Source: an uncultured Campylobacter sp.
Lineage (GTDB): Bacteria > Campylobacterota > Campylobacteria > Campylobacterales > Campylobacteraceae
Direction of reading: 5' to 3'
DNA: 12,256 nucleotides
Assembly: GCA_905373295.1 (NCBI GenBank)
Contig: CAJPSJ010000032.1
Coordinates: forward strand, 1 to 12,256
In this document: positions 1 through 6,713 of the stretch, piece by piece
Position numbering within the stretch: the first letter of the stretch is position 1
How the letters are laid out: every line of letters starts with the position of its first letter
Translations under genes and position numbers: made by a program
Notes under the pieces: generated by a model
Told to the model about the DNA's origin: nothing
Databases searched by the model: none
The model's input: the letters and a program-made list of their open reading frames with translations, nothing else

Positions 1-109
1 CGCAGGCGCTCCCTCGACCCACCTAAAGTTTCATAAATTTTGCTTCGCAAAATTTTAAAATTTTCAGCGGTTTTGCCTGTAAATTAGTCCCGTCCATTGG
101 CGCTCAAAC

Positions 110-973
110 TTACTTGCCGGTGGACATATAGGCAAGTTGCCATAACGCGTATCCTGCGTTCATAAAGCTTTTGCAGCCAAATAGCGCAGCGTCTTTCATA
201 AATTTATGGTCGTCGCTGCTCTCAAAGACGCCATCTTTCGCAACTTGAAGCACAAAAGGGCGCACCGGTTTGCCTAGATCCATCAAATACCACTCAGTGC
301 CCGCGATTTCCGGCAAAACGAGCAAACTATAACGCTTAAAAGTAGGGTTTGTTTCGCCTGCGGTTAAATGCTCCTTATTTACTGCAGTAATTGCTGCGGC
401 AAGGTTTTTAGGACCGCAGATTAGATGCGTCGGACTTACGCCTAGGGCTTGCCCGGTGTCGCCTTTGATGCTGATCATATAGGCCTCCGCGGCCAAAAGA
501 TGCGCCGTATCCAGCGCGCCGGTGCCGCTATTTGCATAGGTATCACTACCAGATGCATGGTCGGCGGCAAAAAACGCCTTGCCGTCGTAGCATTTGCCCT
601 TTGTGGAGTCGGCTGCGTTGGCTAGAATTTTCGCCACTAGCGCGCCGCCGAATTTTTTCGCATTGAACGCCATCTGTTCGATCGCAGGTTTATAGAGCCC
701 GACTTTGTCATATTCAAGATGAGTATTTGGCACCGTAACGCTAGCTTCGAAAGGCTGATTTTCTAGCGCATAGCCATAGTCCTTGAACTTTTTGATATCT
801 CTATCGCCGACCCACTCTTTCATCATAGGAAAGTTACCTAGCCAAACATATTTCTCGCTTAGATCGTTGCTTTCTATGCGCATAGCAAGAACATCCGCCT
901 CGCTTTTGGTATCGTTGAAAGTCTTTTGAAAGACCGCCTTAAAGCCGATCGATGTCTCTTCAAAATTTGCCAT
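110..973 (-). CDS. T: Mu-like major head protein gpT
   Basis: The 287-aa product is the capsid shell subunit of a Mu-type head. The N-terminal third contains the stretch around residues 43-56 (Y-WLGNFPMMKEWVGDR), followed by an F-E-SVTVPN segment, which is the characteristic core of the Mu gpT family. Its length is close to that of Mu gpT (about 300 aa). There is no signal peptide or membrane segment. The start at 973-971 is preceded by AAGGAG, and its ATG shares an A with the TAA stop of the protease gene (TAATG), so translation is probably coupled. Protease-then-T is the same order as in Mu, supporting joint expression from the promoter near 1765. The mature protein may assemble around the scaffold encoded just upstream. 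Confidence 0.95.
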   Translation of the reverse strand: MANFEETSIGFKAVFQKTFNDTKSEADVLAMRIESNDLSEKYVWLGNFPMMKEWVGDRDIKKFKDYGYALENQPFEASVTVPNTHLEYDKVGLYKPAIEQMAFNAKKFGGALVAKILANAADSTKGKCYDGKAFFAADHASGSDTYANSGTGALDTAHLLAAEAYMISIKGDTGQALGVSPTHLICGPKNLAAAITAVNKEHLTAGETNPTFKRYSLLVLPEIAGTEWYLMDLGKPVRPFVLQVAKDGVFESSDDHKFMKDAALFGCKSFMNAGYALWQLAYMSTGK

Positions 974-1314
974 TATTTAGCTCCTTTTATGTATTCCTCG
1001 TCGCTAAGCCCTAAAAGAGAGGCCACCTTTTTCTGCTCGTCGCTCAAGGAGGACGCGCTATTTTTTTGAAGCTCCTTTTTGCCGAAAAACGCGCCCAAAA
1101 GCGAATTGAGTTTTTGTACTTGCCCGTCTAGCGCCGTGATCTTTTCTACTATCGCGTTACTTTCTTTTGCATTCGCTTCGCTTTCTGCGGCATCGTCTTG
1201 CTTTGCGTTTACAGCCTCTGCTTTGTTGCTAGCGGCAAAATTTGCGTTAAGCTCCTCTATTTGCTTGCCCAGGGCGTCTATTTTCGCCGAAAGCTCCGAA
1301 ATTTCTTTATCCAT
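973..1314 (-). CDS. Nested scaffold protein (Mu gpZ-like) inside protease I
   Basis: This is an in-frame internal start within gene I giving a 113-aa product that begins MDKEISEL. The ATG at 1314-1312 has AAGGAG (minus strand, plus positions 1323-1328) 8 nt upstream, as good a Shine-Dalgarno as that of the full gene. The product contains only the charged, alanine-rich coiled-coil region and lacks the protease part. In Mu the scaffold gpZ is likewise made from the 3' part of gene I by internal initiation. The match of position, composition and ribosome binding site makes a separate scaffold product likely, but translation from this start is inferred. Confidence 0.6.
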   Translation of the reverse strand: MDKEISELSAKIDALGKQIEELNANFAASNKAEAVNAKQDDAAESEANAKESNAIVEKITALDGQVQKLNSLLGAFFGKKELQKNSASSLSDEQKKVASLLGLSDEEYIKGAK

Positions 1315-1734
1315 CTCTTCCTCTCCTTTTGAGTTGATTGCATTATTTAACAAATTTGGGCGATTTACGAGCCCTACGCTATCAAGCCCGATCACCCGTC
1401 TATTCTCTCCCATATCAAAAACAGGGCTTAGGTATCGATACGCCCGCGAGCCGATAAGCTCCTCACCCGTTTTATTTAGGCTTAGGCTGGCGTAAATCCC
1501 GCCATCTCTAAGCTCGAAACTATCCTTATCAAACCACCCTAAAGCCGCGCCAAAGCTGTGGTTTTCATCAAGGGCGATATCAAGGGCGTTTTTTTCTATG
1601 GAGGCTATCAGTGCGGCGCCGTCAATCCGAAACGCGCGCCCGTCAAGACCTATCACTTCGCCGACCGGCGAAACCTTTACTTTTTCGTCCTGCTTAAAAT
1701 TTAGCTCTAAAACGCTATTTATGCCTTGTCTCAT
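973..1734 (-). CDS. I: Mu-like prohead protease I with C-terminal scaffold region
   Basis: The 253-aa product resembles the Mu protease I family, which processes the prohead and carries a scaffold region in its C-terminal half. Residues 1-130 form the protease part. H59 (in DENHSFG) and S103 (in RYLSPVF) are candidate catalytic residues by family pattern; this assignment is inferred. Residues 141-215 are a Lys/Glu/Ala-rich, probably coiled-coil segment suited to scaffolding, and the tail (residues 216-253) holds an LxGLSDEEYIKG-type end. The ATG at 1734 is preceded by GGAGG with suitable spacing. It is the first gene of a minus-strand operon with T. An internal start with its own ribosome binding site lies at residue 141. 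Confidence 0.9.
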   Translation of the reverse strand: MRQGINSVLELNFKQDEKVKVSPVGEVIGLDGRAFRIDGAALIASIEKNALDIALDENHSFGAALGWFDKDSFELRDGGIYASLSLNKTGEELIGSRAYRYLSPVFDMGENRRVIGLDSVGLVNRPNLLNNAINSKGEEEMDKEISELSAKIDALGKQIEELNANFAASNKAEAVNAKQDDAAESEANAKESNAIVEKITALDGQVQKLNSLLGAFFGKKELQKNSASSLSDEQKKVASLLGLSDEEYIKGAK

Positions 1735-1761
1735 ACTGCCTCCGTCTTAAAATTTGGCGGT

Positions 1762-1790
1762 ATTATACGGACAAACGCCGTTAAAATCAC
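1762..1790 (-). promoter_or_regulatory. Candidate promoter of the I-T capsid operon
   Basis: A perfect TATAAT (minus strand, plus positions 1762-1767) lies 28 bp upstream of the protease I start codon. The -35 region (around 1785-1790) is weak, as is usual in Campylobacter. Transcription would begin near 1755, ahead of the GGAGG at 1739-1743. A phage-encoded activator may be needed for late expression, but no binding site was identified. Confidence 0.5.
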
Positions 1791-1834
1791 TCTATTTAGG
1801 GGCTATCAAGAGTGAAACGGAAAAAAATTCGGGC

Positions 1835-1840
1835 TAAAAT
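1835..1840 (+). promoter_or_regulatory. Candidate -10 of the packaging operon
   Basis: GCTAAAAT (TAAAAT at 1835-1840) follows an A-tract at 1821-1827 and lies 68 bp upstream of the small terminase start. It is the best -10-like element on the plus strand in the divergent 1735-1907 gap. No clear -35 is present. The leader also contains an imperfect hairpin (TCGTC and GACGA arms, about 1859-1884). Confidence 0.3.
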
Positions 1841-1894
1841 GCGAGATAAAAATAAAATCGTCGCGCATAGCGAAGCGAGACGACGCGCAAATTT

Positions 1895-1910
1895 AAGGAG
1901 GTAGGCCTTG
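1895..1910 (+). promoter_or_regulatory. Strong ribosome binding site selecting a TTG start
   Basis: AAGGAGGT at 1895-1902 is a near-perfect Shine-Dalgarno. It sits 5-7 nt upstream of TTG at 1908-1910, and no ATG follows at a suitable distance until codon 9. This fixes TTG as the likely start of the small terminase. Confidence 0.7.
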
Positions 1911-2375
1911 GACGTTAAAACTGCACGCGATATGTTTATCAAAGGCTACTCAATCACTGACATCGCTACTGCTTGCGGCGTAAGTCGCCAAAGTATCTAT
2001 GCCGCCAAGGCTAGAGCAAAAGCCGCGGGCGAGGACTGGGATGAGCTAGCGCTTGCAAAAAACAGAGAGCAAAGTAATACCATCAAAAGCGAGCAAGGTT
2101 TTATCCTTGCGCTGATAGAAAGCTTCGAGCGGGCGTTTTCACAGATGCAGGAGCTACCGCCGCAGGAGAGGCTCGAAATTTTAAAAGATTATACGCAAAC
2201 CTATTATAGCCTTAAAGCCCCGCTTAAAACGGATTTGAAGGCTCAAATGCTAGACGCCGCAAGTCGCGCGATAAATGAGATTGCTGATCTTGCCACGAAG
2301 AAAAAATGCGATGCCGTGACAGAGTTTTTGGCTGCGAATGCGGATGAAATTTTACGCCGGGTGCTCAAGCAATGA
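1908..2375 (+). CDS. Small terminase subunit, DUF1804 (Mu gp27) type
   Basis: The 155-aa product is the presumed DNA-recognition subunit of the packaging motor. Residues about 14-35 (SITDIATACGVSRQSIYAAK) form a helix-turn-helix, followed by the A--GEDWDE motif typical of DUF1804 proteins of transposable phages. The remainder is predicted helical and would support oligomerisation and contact with the large subunit. Translation starts at TTG behind a strong AAGGAGGT site. The stop overlaps the large-terminase start (ATGA at 2372-2375), indicating coupled translation and balanced amounts of the two subunits. It is the first gene of the plus-strand packaging operon. Confidence 0.85.
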   Translation: MDVKTARDMFIKGYSITDIATACGVSRQSIYAAKARAKAAGEDWDELALAKNREQSNTIKSEQGFILALIESFERAFSQMQELPPQERLEILKDYTQTYYSLKAPLKTDLKAQMLDAASRAINEIADLATKKKCDAVTEFLAANADEILRRVLKQ

Positions 2376-3889
2376 TTGCAAATGAAGATATTGAAGCACT
2401 GCGCATCAAGCTCAAATCCCTAAGACGCGCCATCGATCCGCAAAGAGACGCTAGGATAAAGGCTGCGCGCGCAAGCTTTAAAGAGTGCGTGCGGATCTAT
2501 TTTAGCGCTCACGTACGCCTGCCCGAAACCTCAAAATTTCGAGCGGATTTTTATAAAAATGAGGCGAAGCTAAGCACGAAAAATAGGCATCTGCTTTTTA
2601 AGGCTTACAGAGGAGCCGCCAAAACTACCTTGATTTCAAGGCTTTGGGTACTCTTTAATACTGCGGTAACTGCGCGAAAGCGCAACTGCGTAATCATCAG
2701 CGCGACGATTAATCTCTCTAAAAAGACGATCGAGTTTATAAAAAATGAGCTTGAGGAAAACGAACTTTTGATTAGAGATTTTGGTATCAGCAAGGGCGAT
2801 AAATGGACGGAGGAGGAGATCGTATTTTATAGCGGCAAGCAGGCGTTTAAAATTTCCGCTTACGGCGCAGGCAAAAAGATCCGCGGCGAAAACTGGCGCG
2901 GTTTCCGCCCCGATCTTATCATTTGCGACGATCTGGAAAACGACGAAAACGTCAAAACGAAAGCGCAGCGCGACAAGCTTTATGAGTGGTTTGAAAAGGC
3001 TATTATGAAGCTGCCCGCCCGTGGCGATAACGCTTATAATATCGTAGTAGTCGGCACGACGTTGCATTACGATAGCCTCTTATTTCGCATCGAAGCAAGA
3101 GCGGATTTCAAAACTCTATCCTATCCGCTGGTGCGCGCTTTTCCCGCAAACGTAGATGAGCAAAAGTGGGATATGAAAGAGCTGCTGCTAGATGATAGCA
3201 GGCTGGATAAAGAGCGCATAAAGCAAGAATTTCTAAGCTCCAAAAGCGCCTTTATGAGCGAGTATCAAAACGAGCCGCTAAGTAAAGAGGAGGCGAGCTT
3301 TAGCGGGTACCAAACTTTCGAGCAGATGCCTCTTTGCGACGCCTATTATATGGGGATTGACCCCGCATTAGGAAAAAGCAAGGGCGATTATTTCGCCGTA
3401 GCTACGCTTGGGGCTTATGAGGGCAAATTTTATGCAAGCGTTAAGATGGCAAAAGTAAAGCCCGAGCTTATGATGGATCGCATCATAGCAGCGGCGCTTG
3501 AAATTTTACGGCTTAACCGCCCGCTTAAAATCGCGATCGAAACTATTCAGTTTCAGGAGTTTTTTAAGGATATGCTCGATAAAAAAGCCCGCGAACTGGG
3601 GCTTTATCTGCCTATCATAGAGCTTAAAAATAGCGTGCCTAAGCAGCTTCGCATAGATAGCCTAACCCCGCCTATAAATAACGGCGTAATTTTAAGCGAT
3701 AAAAACTCGCTCGTTTTTATAGACGAGCTTGATACCTACCCTAAAAGCGCGCATGATGACGGTCTGGATGCGCTAGAGATGGCATGGCGTATCGCAAAGG
3801 TGCCGGCGTTTGATTATGCGAAGGCTAGCCAGATCATCAAAGAGCGAAAGCGCAAACGCGATATGATAAAAGATATGTTGCAAGGCTGA
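2372..3889 (+). CDS. Large terminase subunit (Mu gp28-like ATPase-nuclease)
   Basis: The 505-aa product drives ATP-dependent DNA translocation into the prohead and cuts DNA. The ATPase half shows a Walker A-like YRGAAKTTL at residues 79-87, a Walker B LIICDDLEND at 182-191 and a coupling motif VVVGTTLHYDS at 225-235. The nuclease half is RNase H-like, with acidic residues D330 (in GIDPA), E390 (in AIETIQF) and D462/D466 (in HDDGLDAL). All expected motifs are present and in order, so the protein looks intact. The Lys-rich C-terminus may contact the portal. The start overlaps the small subunit by 4 bp. A 129-bp gap with a strong inverted repeat separates it from the portal gene. Confidence 0.94.
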   Translation: MIANEDIEALRIKLKSLRRAIDPQRDARIKAARASFKECVRIYFSAHVRLPETSKFRADFYKNEAKLSTKNRHLLFKAYRGAAKTTLISRLWVLFNTAVTARKRNCVIISATINLSKKTIEFIKNELEENELLIRDFGISKGDKWTEEEIVFYSGKQAFKISAYGAGKKIRGENWRGFRPDLIICDDLENDENVKTKAQRDKLYEWFEKAIMKLPARGDNAYNIVVVGTTLHYDSLLFRIEARADFKTLSYPLVRAFPANVDEQKWDMKELLLDDSRLDKERIKQEFLSSKSAFMSEYQNEPLSKEEASFSGYQTFEQMPLCDAYYMGIDPALGKSKGDYFAVATLGAYEGKFYASVKMAKVKPELMMDRIIAAALEILRLNRPLKIAIETIQFQEFFKDMLDKKARELGLYLPIIELKNSVPKQLRIDSLTPPINNGVILSDKNSLVFIDELDTYPKSAHDDGLDALEMAWRIAKVPAFDYAKASQIIKERKRKRDMIKDMLQG

Positions 3890-3903
3890 TAAGAACAATG
3901 CCG

Positions 3904-3940
3904 TTTAAACGCTTTTAAAAGCCGTTTAAAAGCGTTTAAA
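3904..3940. repeat. Perfect 16-bp inverted repeat in the terminase-portal gap
   Basis: The arms TTTAAACGCTTTTAAA (3904-3919) and its exact reverse complement (3925-3940) are separated by 5 nt (AGCCG) and followed by TATTTTT. The core AAAAGCGTTTAAA occurs again with one mismatch at 3976-3988. The RNA could form a 16-bp hairpin acting as a leaky terminator or mRNA-processing site between the terminase and portal genes. Alternatively the repeated core could be a protein-binding site. It is the only sizeable non-coding gap inside the packaging operon. Confidence 0.75.
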
Positions 3941-4018
3941 TATTTTTGGATGTGTGATTTATCGCCCAAGAGGCTAAAAGCGCTTAAAACGCACGCAAAT
4001 GAAATTTAAGGATGATGG

Positions 4019-5380
4019 ATGAAAAAACAAGATTTAAGATCGCTCATTAAGCTTTTAAGACCCAAGGGGGCTTATTCCAAGACCGACGTAGCGGGATATG
4101 TAGAGCTGAGCCCCTCTAAGATCCGCGCCGCACTGCTTACCAAACAGCAGAATTATCTATTCCCTGCATTTTCGCTCATAATGGATAAGGATAGCGCCGT
4201 AGGGGCTGAAATAGAAAAGCGTCTAAGCTCGGTAGAGAATAAATTTTTTACCCACGATCTGGGCGAGGATCAAAACGAAAATATCGAGCAAATCATAAAG
4301 GCTGCGGTGAGCGCTAGGATTTTCGGTCTTAGCGTTTTAGAAGTATATGCGGACGAGGACGCAAATATAAAATTTGACGTAGTAGATAGAATATATATTA
4401 ATATCGTAGAAAACAAGCCTTATCTGCGGATAGGCTCACGCGATATTGAAGCCAAAGAGCCGTTTTTTATAGTAGTGAGGCAGGAAGATCCGGCATTATT
4501 AAAAATTTTATGGCTGGTGTTTGCCAAACATTTCGTGCTTAGCCATTATCTGAAATTCGTGGAATTCTTAGGCGTGCCGCCTCTTATCGGCAATAGCTCA
4601 AGCGGAGACGAAAACGTCATCACGCAAATGGCTGAAGCGCTTGAGGGCATCAAGAGCGGCAGTTACGCGGTGCTAGGTCCGAACGACATTATCAAAGTGC
4701 TTGAGGGTAGAGGAAGCCAAGCCGATTTTATGGAGTTTGTGCGCTATTGTGATGCCGAGATAGCCAAGGTAATCAACGGCTCGGTGCTTAGTTCCAACGC
4801 AAACACCGCACAAAGCGGCAGCTACGCAATGAGCAAAACCCACGAGCAAAACCGCGCCGAGATAGTCGCTGCAGACGTGAAATTCGCAAGCCGCTTAGTC
4901 GAGCGAATATATGCGCGCCTAGGCAAAAAGGCTAATTTAAATATTCAGATCGAAAAGGATGTAGATCTGCTCCAGCGCGCACAGATGCTTCAAATTTTGC
5001 ACGATATGGGATACCGAATGAGCCCTGAAGATATGGCAAAGGAATTTGACCTGCCGCCAAGCGCAAAAGCTACGCCGAAAAATGCGGATGATAAGCCGGT
5101 CGCACAGACGGACGCAGAAAAGAATTCCGCGAATGCGGCAAAACAGGCTAAATATCTTACAGAGATAGAGAGGCAAACCGCGCAGCACGATTTTAGCAGC
5201 TCGGGCGGACAAATTCGCGCCTACGTAAACAGCGTGGTGGATAAAGCTCAAACCTACGAGCAGGCTTATGAGATACTTGCAAAAAATCCGCTAGGTTTTA
5301 AGCTTGATGCTCTGGAGGAGGAGCTATTTCGGGTCATAGCAAACGCTGAAATTTTAGGCGCGGACGATCATGAATATTAG
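4019..5380 (+). CDS. Portal protein, DUF935 (Mu gp29) type
   Basis: The 453-aa product forms the ring at the head vertex through which DNA enters. It matches the DUF935 portal family of Mu-like phages: the KFVEFLGVPPLIG segment near residues 180-193 corresponds to the family's W--F-E-FG-P motif. The later VLSSNANTAQSGSYA segment near residues 258-272 corresponds to the conserved GQ-L-T---GS-A region before the helical stem. Residues about 350-380 are a hydrophilic Ala/Lys/Asp linker before the C-terminal domain. The ATG is preceded by AAGGA at 4008-4012. The gene overlaps the following F-like gene by 11 bp, so the two are probably co-translated. Confidence 0.9.
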   Translation: MKKQDLRSLIKLLRPKGAYSKTDVAGYVELSPSKIRAALLTKQQNYLFPAFSLIMDKDSAVGAEIEKRLSSVENKFFTHDLGEDQNENIEQIIKAAVSARIFGLSVLEVYADEDANIKFDVVDRIYINIVENKPYLRIGSRDIEAKEPFFIVVRQEDPALLKILWLVFAKHFVLSHYLKFVEFLGVPPLIGNSSSGDENVITQMAEALEGIKSGSYAVLGPNDIIKVLEGRGSQADFMEFVRYCDAEIAKVINGSVLSSNANTAQSGSYAMSKTHEQNRAEIVAADVKFASRLVERIYARLGKKANLNIQIEKDVDLLQRAQMLQILHDMGYRMSPEDMAKEFDLPPSAKATPKNADDKPVAQTDAEKNSANAAKQAKYLTEIERQTAQHDFSSSGGQIRAYVNSVVDKAQTYEQAYEILAKNPLGFKLDALEEELFRVIANAEILGADDHEY

Positions 5381-6605
5381 CTTTTTTGCCCCGCCGCAGC
5401 AGGTCGTAAAATATATCAAAGATAAACGGCCGCAGCTTCATTTCGACTATGACGAGATTATGCATGAGGCTCATCATCGCGTCTTTACGGTTGCCAAGAT
5501 CACGCGGCTCGATCTACTGAAAGACATTCAAGATAGCCTAGCCCTTGCCGCACAAAAGGGGCAAGGATTTGATGAATGGAAGCGCGGCATTAAAGATACC
5601 CTAGCGCGCAAAGGCTGGCTAGGGGACGTAGCGGTAACTGACCCCAAAACGGGCGAGCAAAAGCAAATTTACGTGGGCGATCGCAGGCTGCGAAATATCT
5701 ATAACACCAATATGCGAGTAGCCTATGCCGCTGCGCGCTACCAAAGCCAGATGAACTCGGATCTGCCGTATTTTCGTTATGTCGCGGTGCTGGATGATCG
5801 CACCAGGGCAAGCCACCGCGCGCTGCATGGGCTGATACTGCCTAAAAACCATCCGTTTTGGGATAAGGGCTATCCGCCGAACGGCTGGAATTGCCGCTGC
5901 AAGGTGCAGGCGGTAGATGACGATGATCTGCGGCGAGAGGGCTGGAGCATAGCTAAGCAAATTCCGCCCACTAAAATCCATCCTGATTGGGCTTATAACG
6001 TCGGCAAGACGGACAATTTAGACAAAATTTTAACGGAGAAGTTAGCTAAGCTTAACAAAAGCCGCGCGGTTTCAAAAAGCGTTAAAAAGGCGGTTAAAGA
6101 TGATTTAAAGGACTTTTCGCATAAGCGCGATCTTTACGTTTGGCAGGCCTCGCTACTTGAAGCCGTAAGCGAACTATTGATAAAGAAAAATATAAAGAGC
6201 CCCATAAATACCTTTCAAGTAGGAACCTTAAAACCGAATATAGTGAAATTTTATAACGAAACGATGCAAACCGAGCTAGCAGATATAGGTATAGTCTTAA
6301 ATAAAGAGAAAATTTTGCACTTTTCGCCCGAACGCAAGAGCAAATACGATCAGGCACTTCGCATAGATGAAATTAAAGAGTTGGTTAAAATTTTAGATAA
6401 GACTAAAAGATATTTTTTTGATAAAAAGAGCAAAAAAGATATTTTGATTTTTTGGGATGACGAGCAAGATAAGAGCAAGATTAACAAAGCGGTCATAACG
6501 CTAGATTACACGATAAAGAAATTTGGAATATCTAATTTAATCGTTACTCTAGGTAAGATAGATAGGAAAGATTTGAGGACATACGATTTAGAGGAAATAA
6601 AATAA
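5370..6605 (+). CDS. F: Mu F-type head morphogenesis protein fused to a C-terminal PBECR-like nuclease domain
   Basis: The 411-aa product has two parts. Residues 1-215 are the Mu F/SPP1 gp7 minor head domain, with DDRTRASH (142-149), HPFWDKGYPPNGWNCRC (161-177) and the usual cysteine pair. These proteins sit near the portal inside the head. Residues about 283-411 (starting FQVGTLKPNIV, with ILHFSPERK at 315-323, then RYFFDKK and a V-TLGKID end) resemble the PBECR nuclease domains found at the C-termini of phage head proteins; this is recognition by pattern, not a search result. By family analogy it may act on RNA, possibly after delivery with the DNA. H317 and R322 are candidate active-site residues. 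The base composition changes sharply at the junction: one 60-nt line in the F domain is about 62% GC, while lines in the extension are 22-33%. This suggests a separately acquired module. Confidence 0.85.
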   Translation: MNISFFAPPQQVVKYIKDKRPQLHFDYDEIMHEAHHRVFTVAKITRLDLLKDIQDSLALAAQKGQGFDEWKRGIKDTLARKGWLGDVAVTDPKTGEQKQIYVGDRRLRNIYNTNMRVAYAAARYQSQMNSDLPYFRYVAVLDDRTRASHRALHGLILPKNHPFWDKGYPPNGWNCRCKVQAVDDDDLRREGWSIAKQIPPTKIHPDWAYNVGKTDNLDKILTEKLAKLNKSRAVSKSVKKAVKDDLKDFSHKRDLYVWQASLLEAVSELLIKKNIKSPINTFQVGTLKPNIVKFYNETMQTELADIGIVLNKEKILHFSPERKSKYDQALRIDEIKELVKILDKTKRYFFDKKSKKDILIFWDDEQDKSKINKAVITLDYTIKKFGISNLIVTLGKIDRKDLRTYDLEEIK

Positions 6606-6685
6606 AGCCGCTTGCGGGAGTCGAACCCGCCATCCGCTAATAAATTAGCCAAGTTACCAACGTTACTTGCATAAGCGGCTTTATT
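6601..6685. repeat. 13-bp perfect inverted repeat enclosing the tRNA-like element
   Basis: AATAAAGCCGCTT at 6601-6613 is the exact reverse complement of 6673-6685. The left arm contains the TAA stop of the F-nuclease gene (6603-6605). On the minus strand the structure is followed by a T-rich run, so it could also act as a terminator for antisense transcripts. On the plus strand the complementary four-way structure would form in the mRNA between the F and G genes. Confidence 0.8.
6607..6679 (-). ncRNA. tRNA-like cloverleaf without a normal anticodon loop
   Basis: Read on the minus strand, the 73 nt fold as a tRNA. There is a perfect 7-bp acceptor stem (GCCGCTT with AAGCGGC) and a canonical T arm (GCGGG stem, TTCGACT loop, CCCGC). 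A D arm (CAAGT/ACTTG) has a 10-nt loop containing GTTGG, and there is a 5-nt variable loop. The anticodon arm is GCTAA/TTAGC with only a 4-nt loop (TTTA), so no standard anticodon can be assigned. No CCA is encoded; the 3' end runs into TTTATTTTATTT. The acceptor stem continues outward for 6 more perfect pairs (6601-6606 with 6680-6685), giving 13 bp. It could be a decayed phage tRNA, a tRNA mimic, or an RNA-processing or termination structure. Expression is not shown by the sequence. Confidence 0.7.
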
Positions 6686-6713
6686 AAGGCGATTATACCA
6701 CCAAGGCGGAAAA

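Noticed and set aside
23..97. A 24-codon minus-strand ORF after the T gene with a 9-bp hairpin (35-43 with 47-55)
   Set aside because: It consists largely of the common aaattttaaaatttt/gcgaagc sequence, has no ribosome binding site, and is too short to support. The hairpin lacks a T-run on the minus strand, so it is not called a terminator.
1079..1495. 138-codon plus-strand ORF opposite protease I
   Set aside because: Ser/Ala/Leu-rich antisense shadow of the scaffold coding region.
3890..4018. CRISPR-like or iteron array in the terminase-portal gap
   Set aside because: Only three copies of a 13-mer with unequal spacing and mixed orientation; better described as an inverted repeat with an extra copy.
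5619..5981. Minus-strand ORFs opposite the F gene
   Set aside because: They are shadows of a clearly recognisable Mu F domain on the plus strand.
6607..6679. Calling the cloverleaf a standard tRNA with an assigned amino acid
   Set aside because: The anticodon arm closes with a 4-nt loop and no 7-nt loop with a paired 5-bp stem can be drawn; an amino acid would be a guess.
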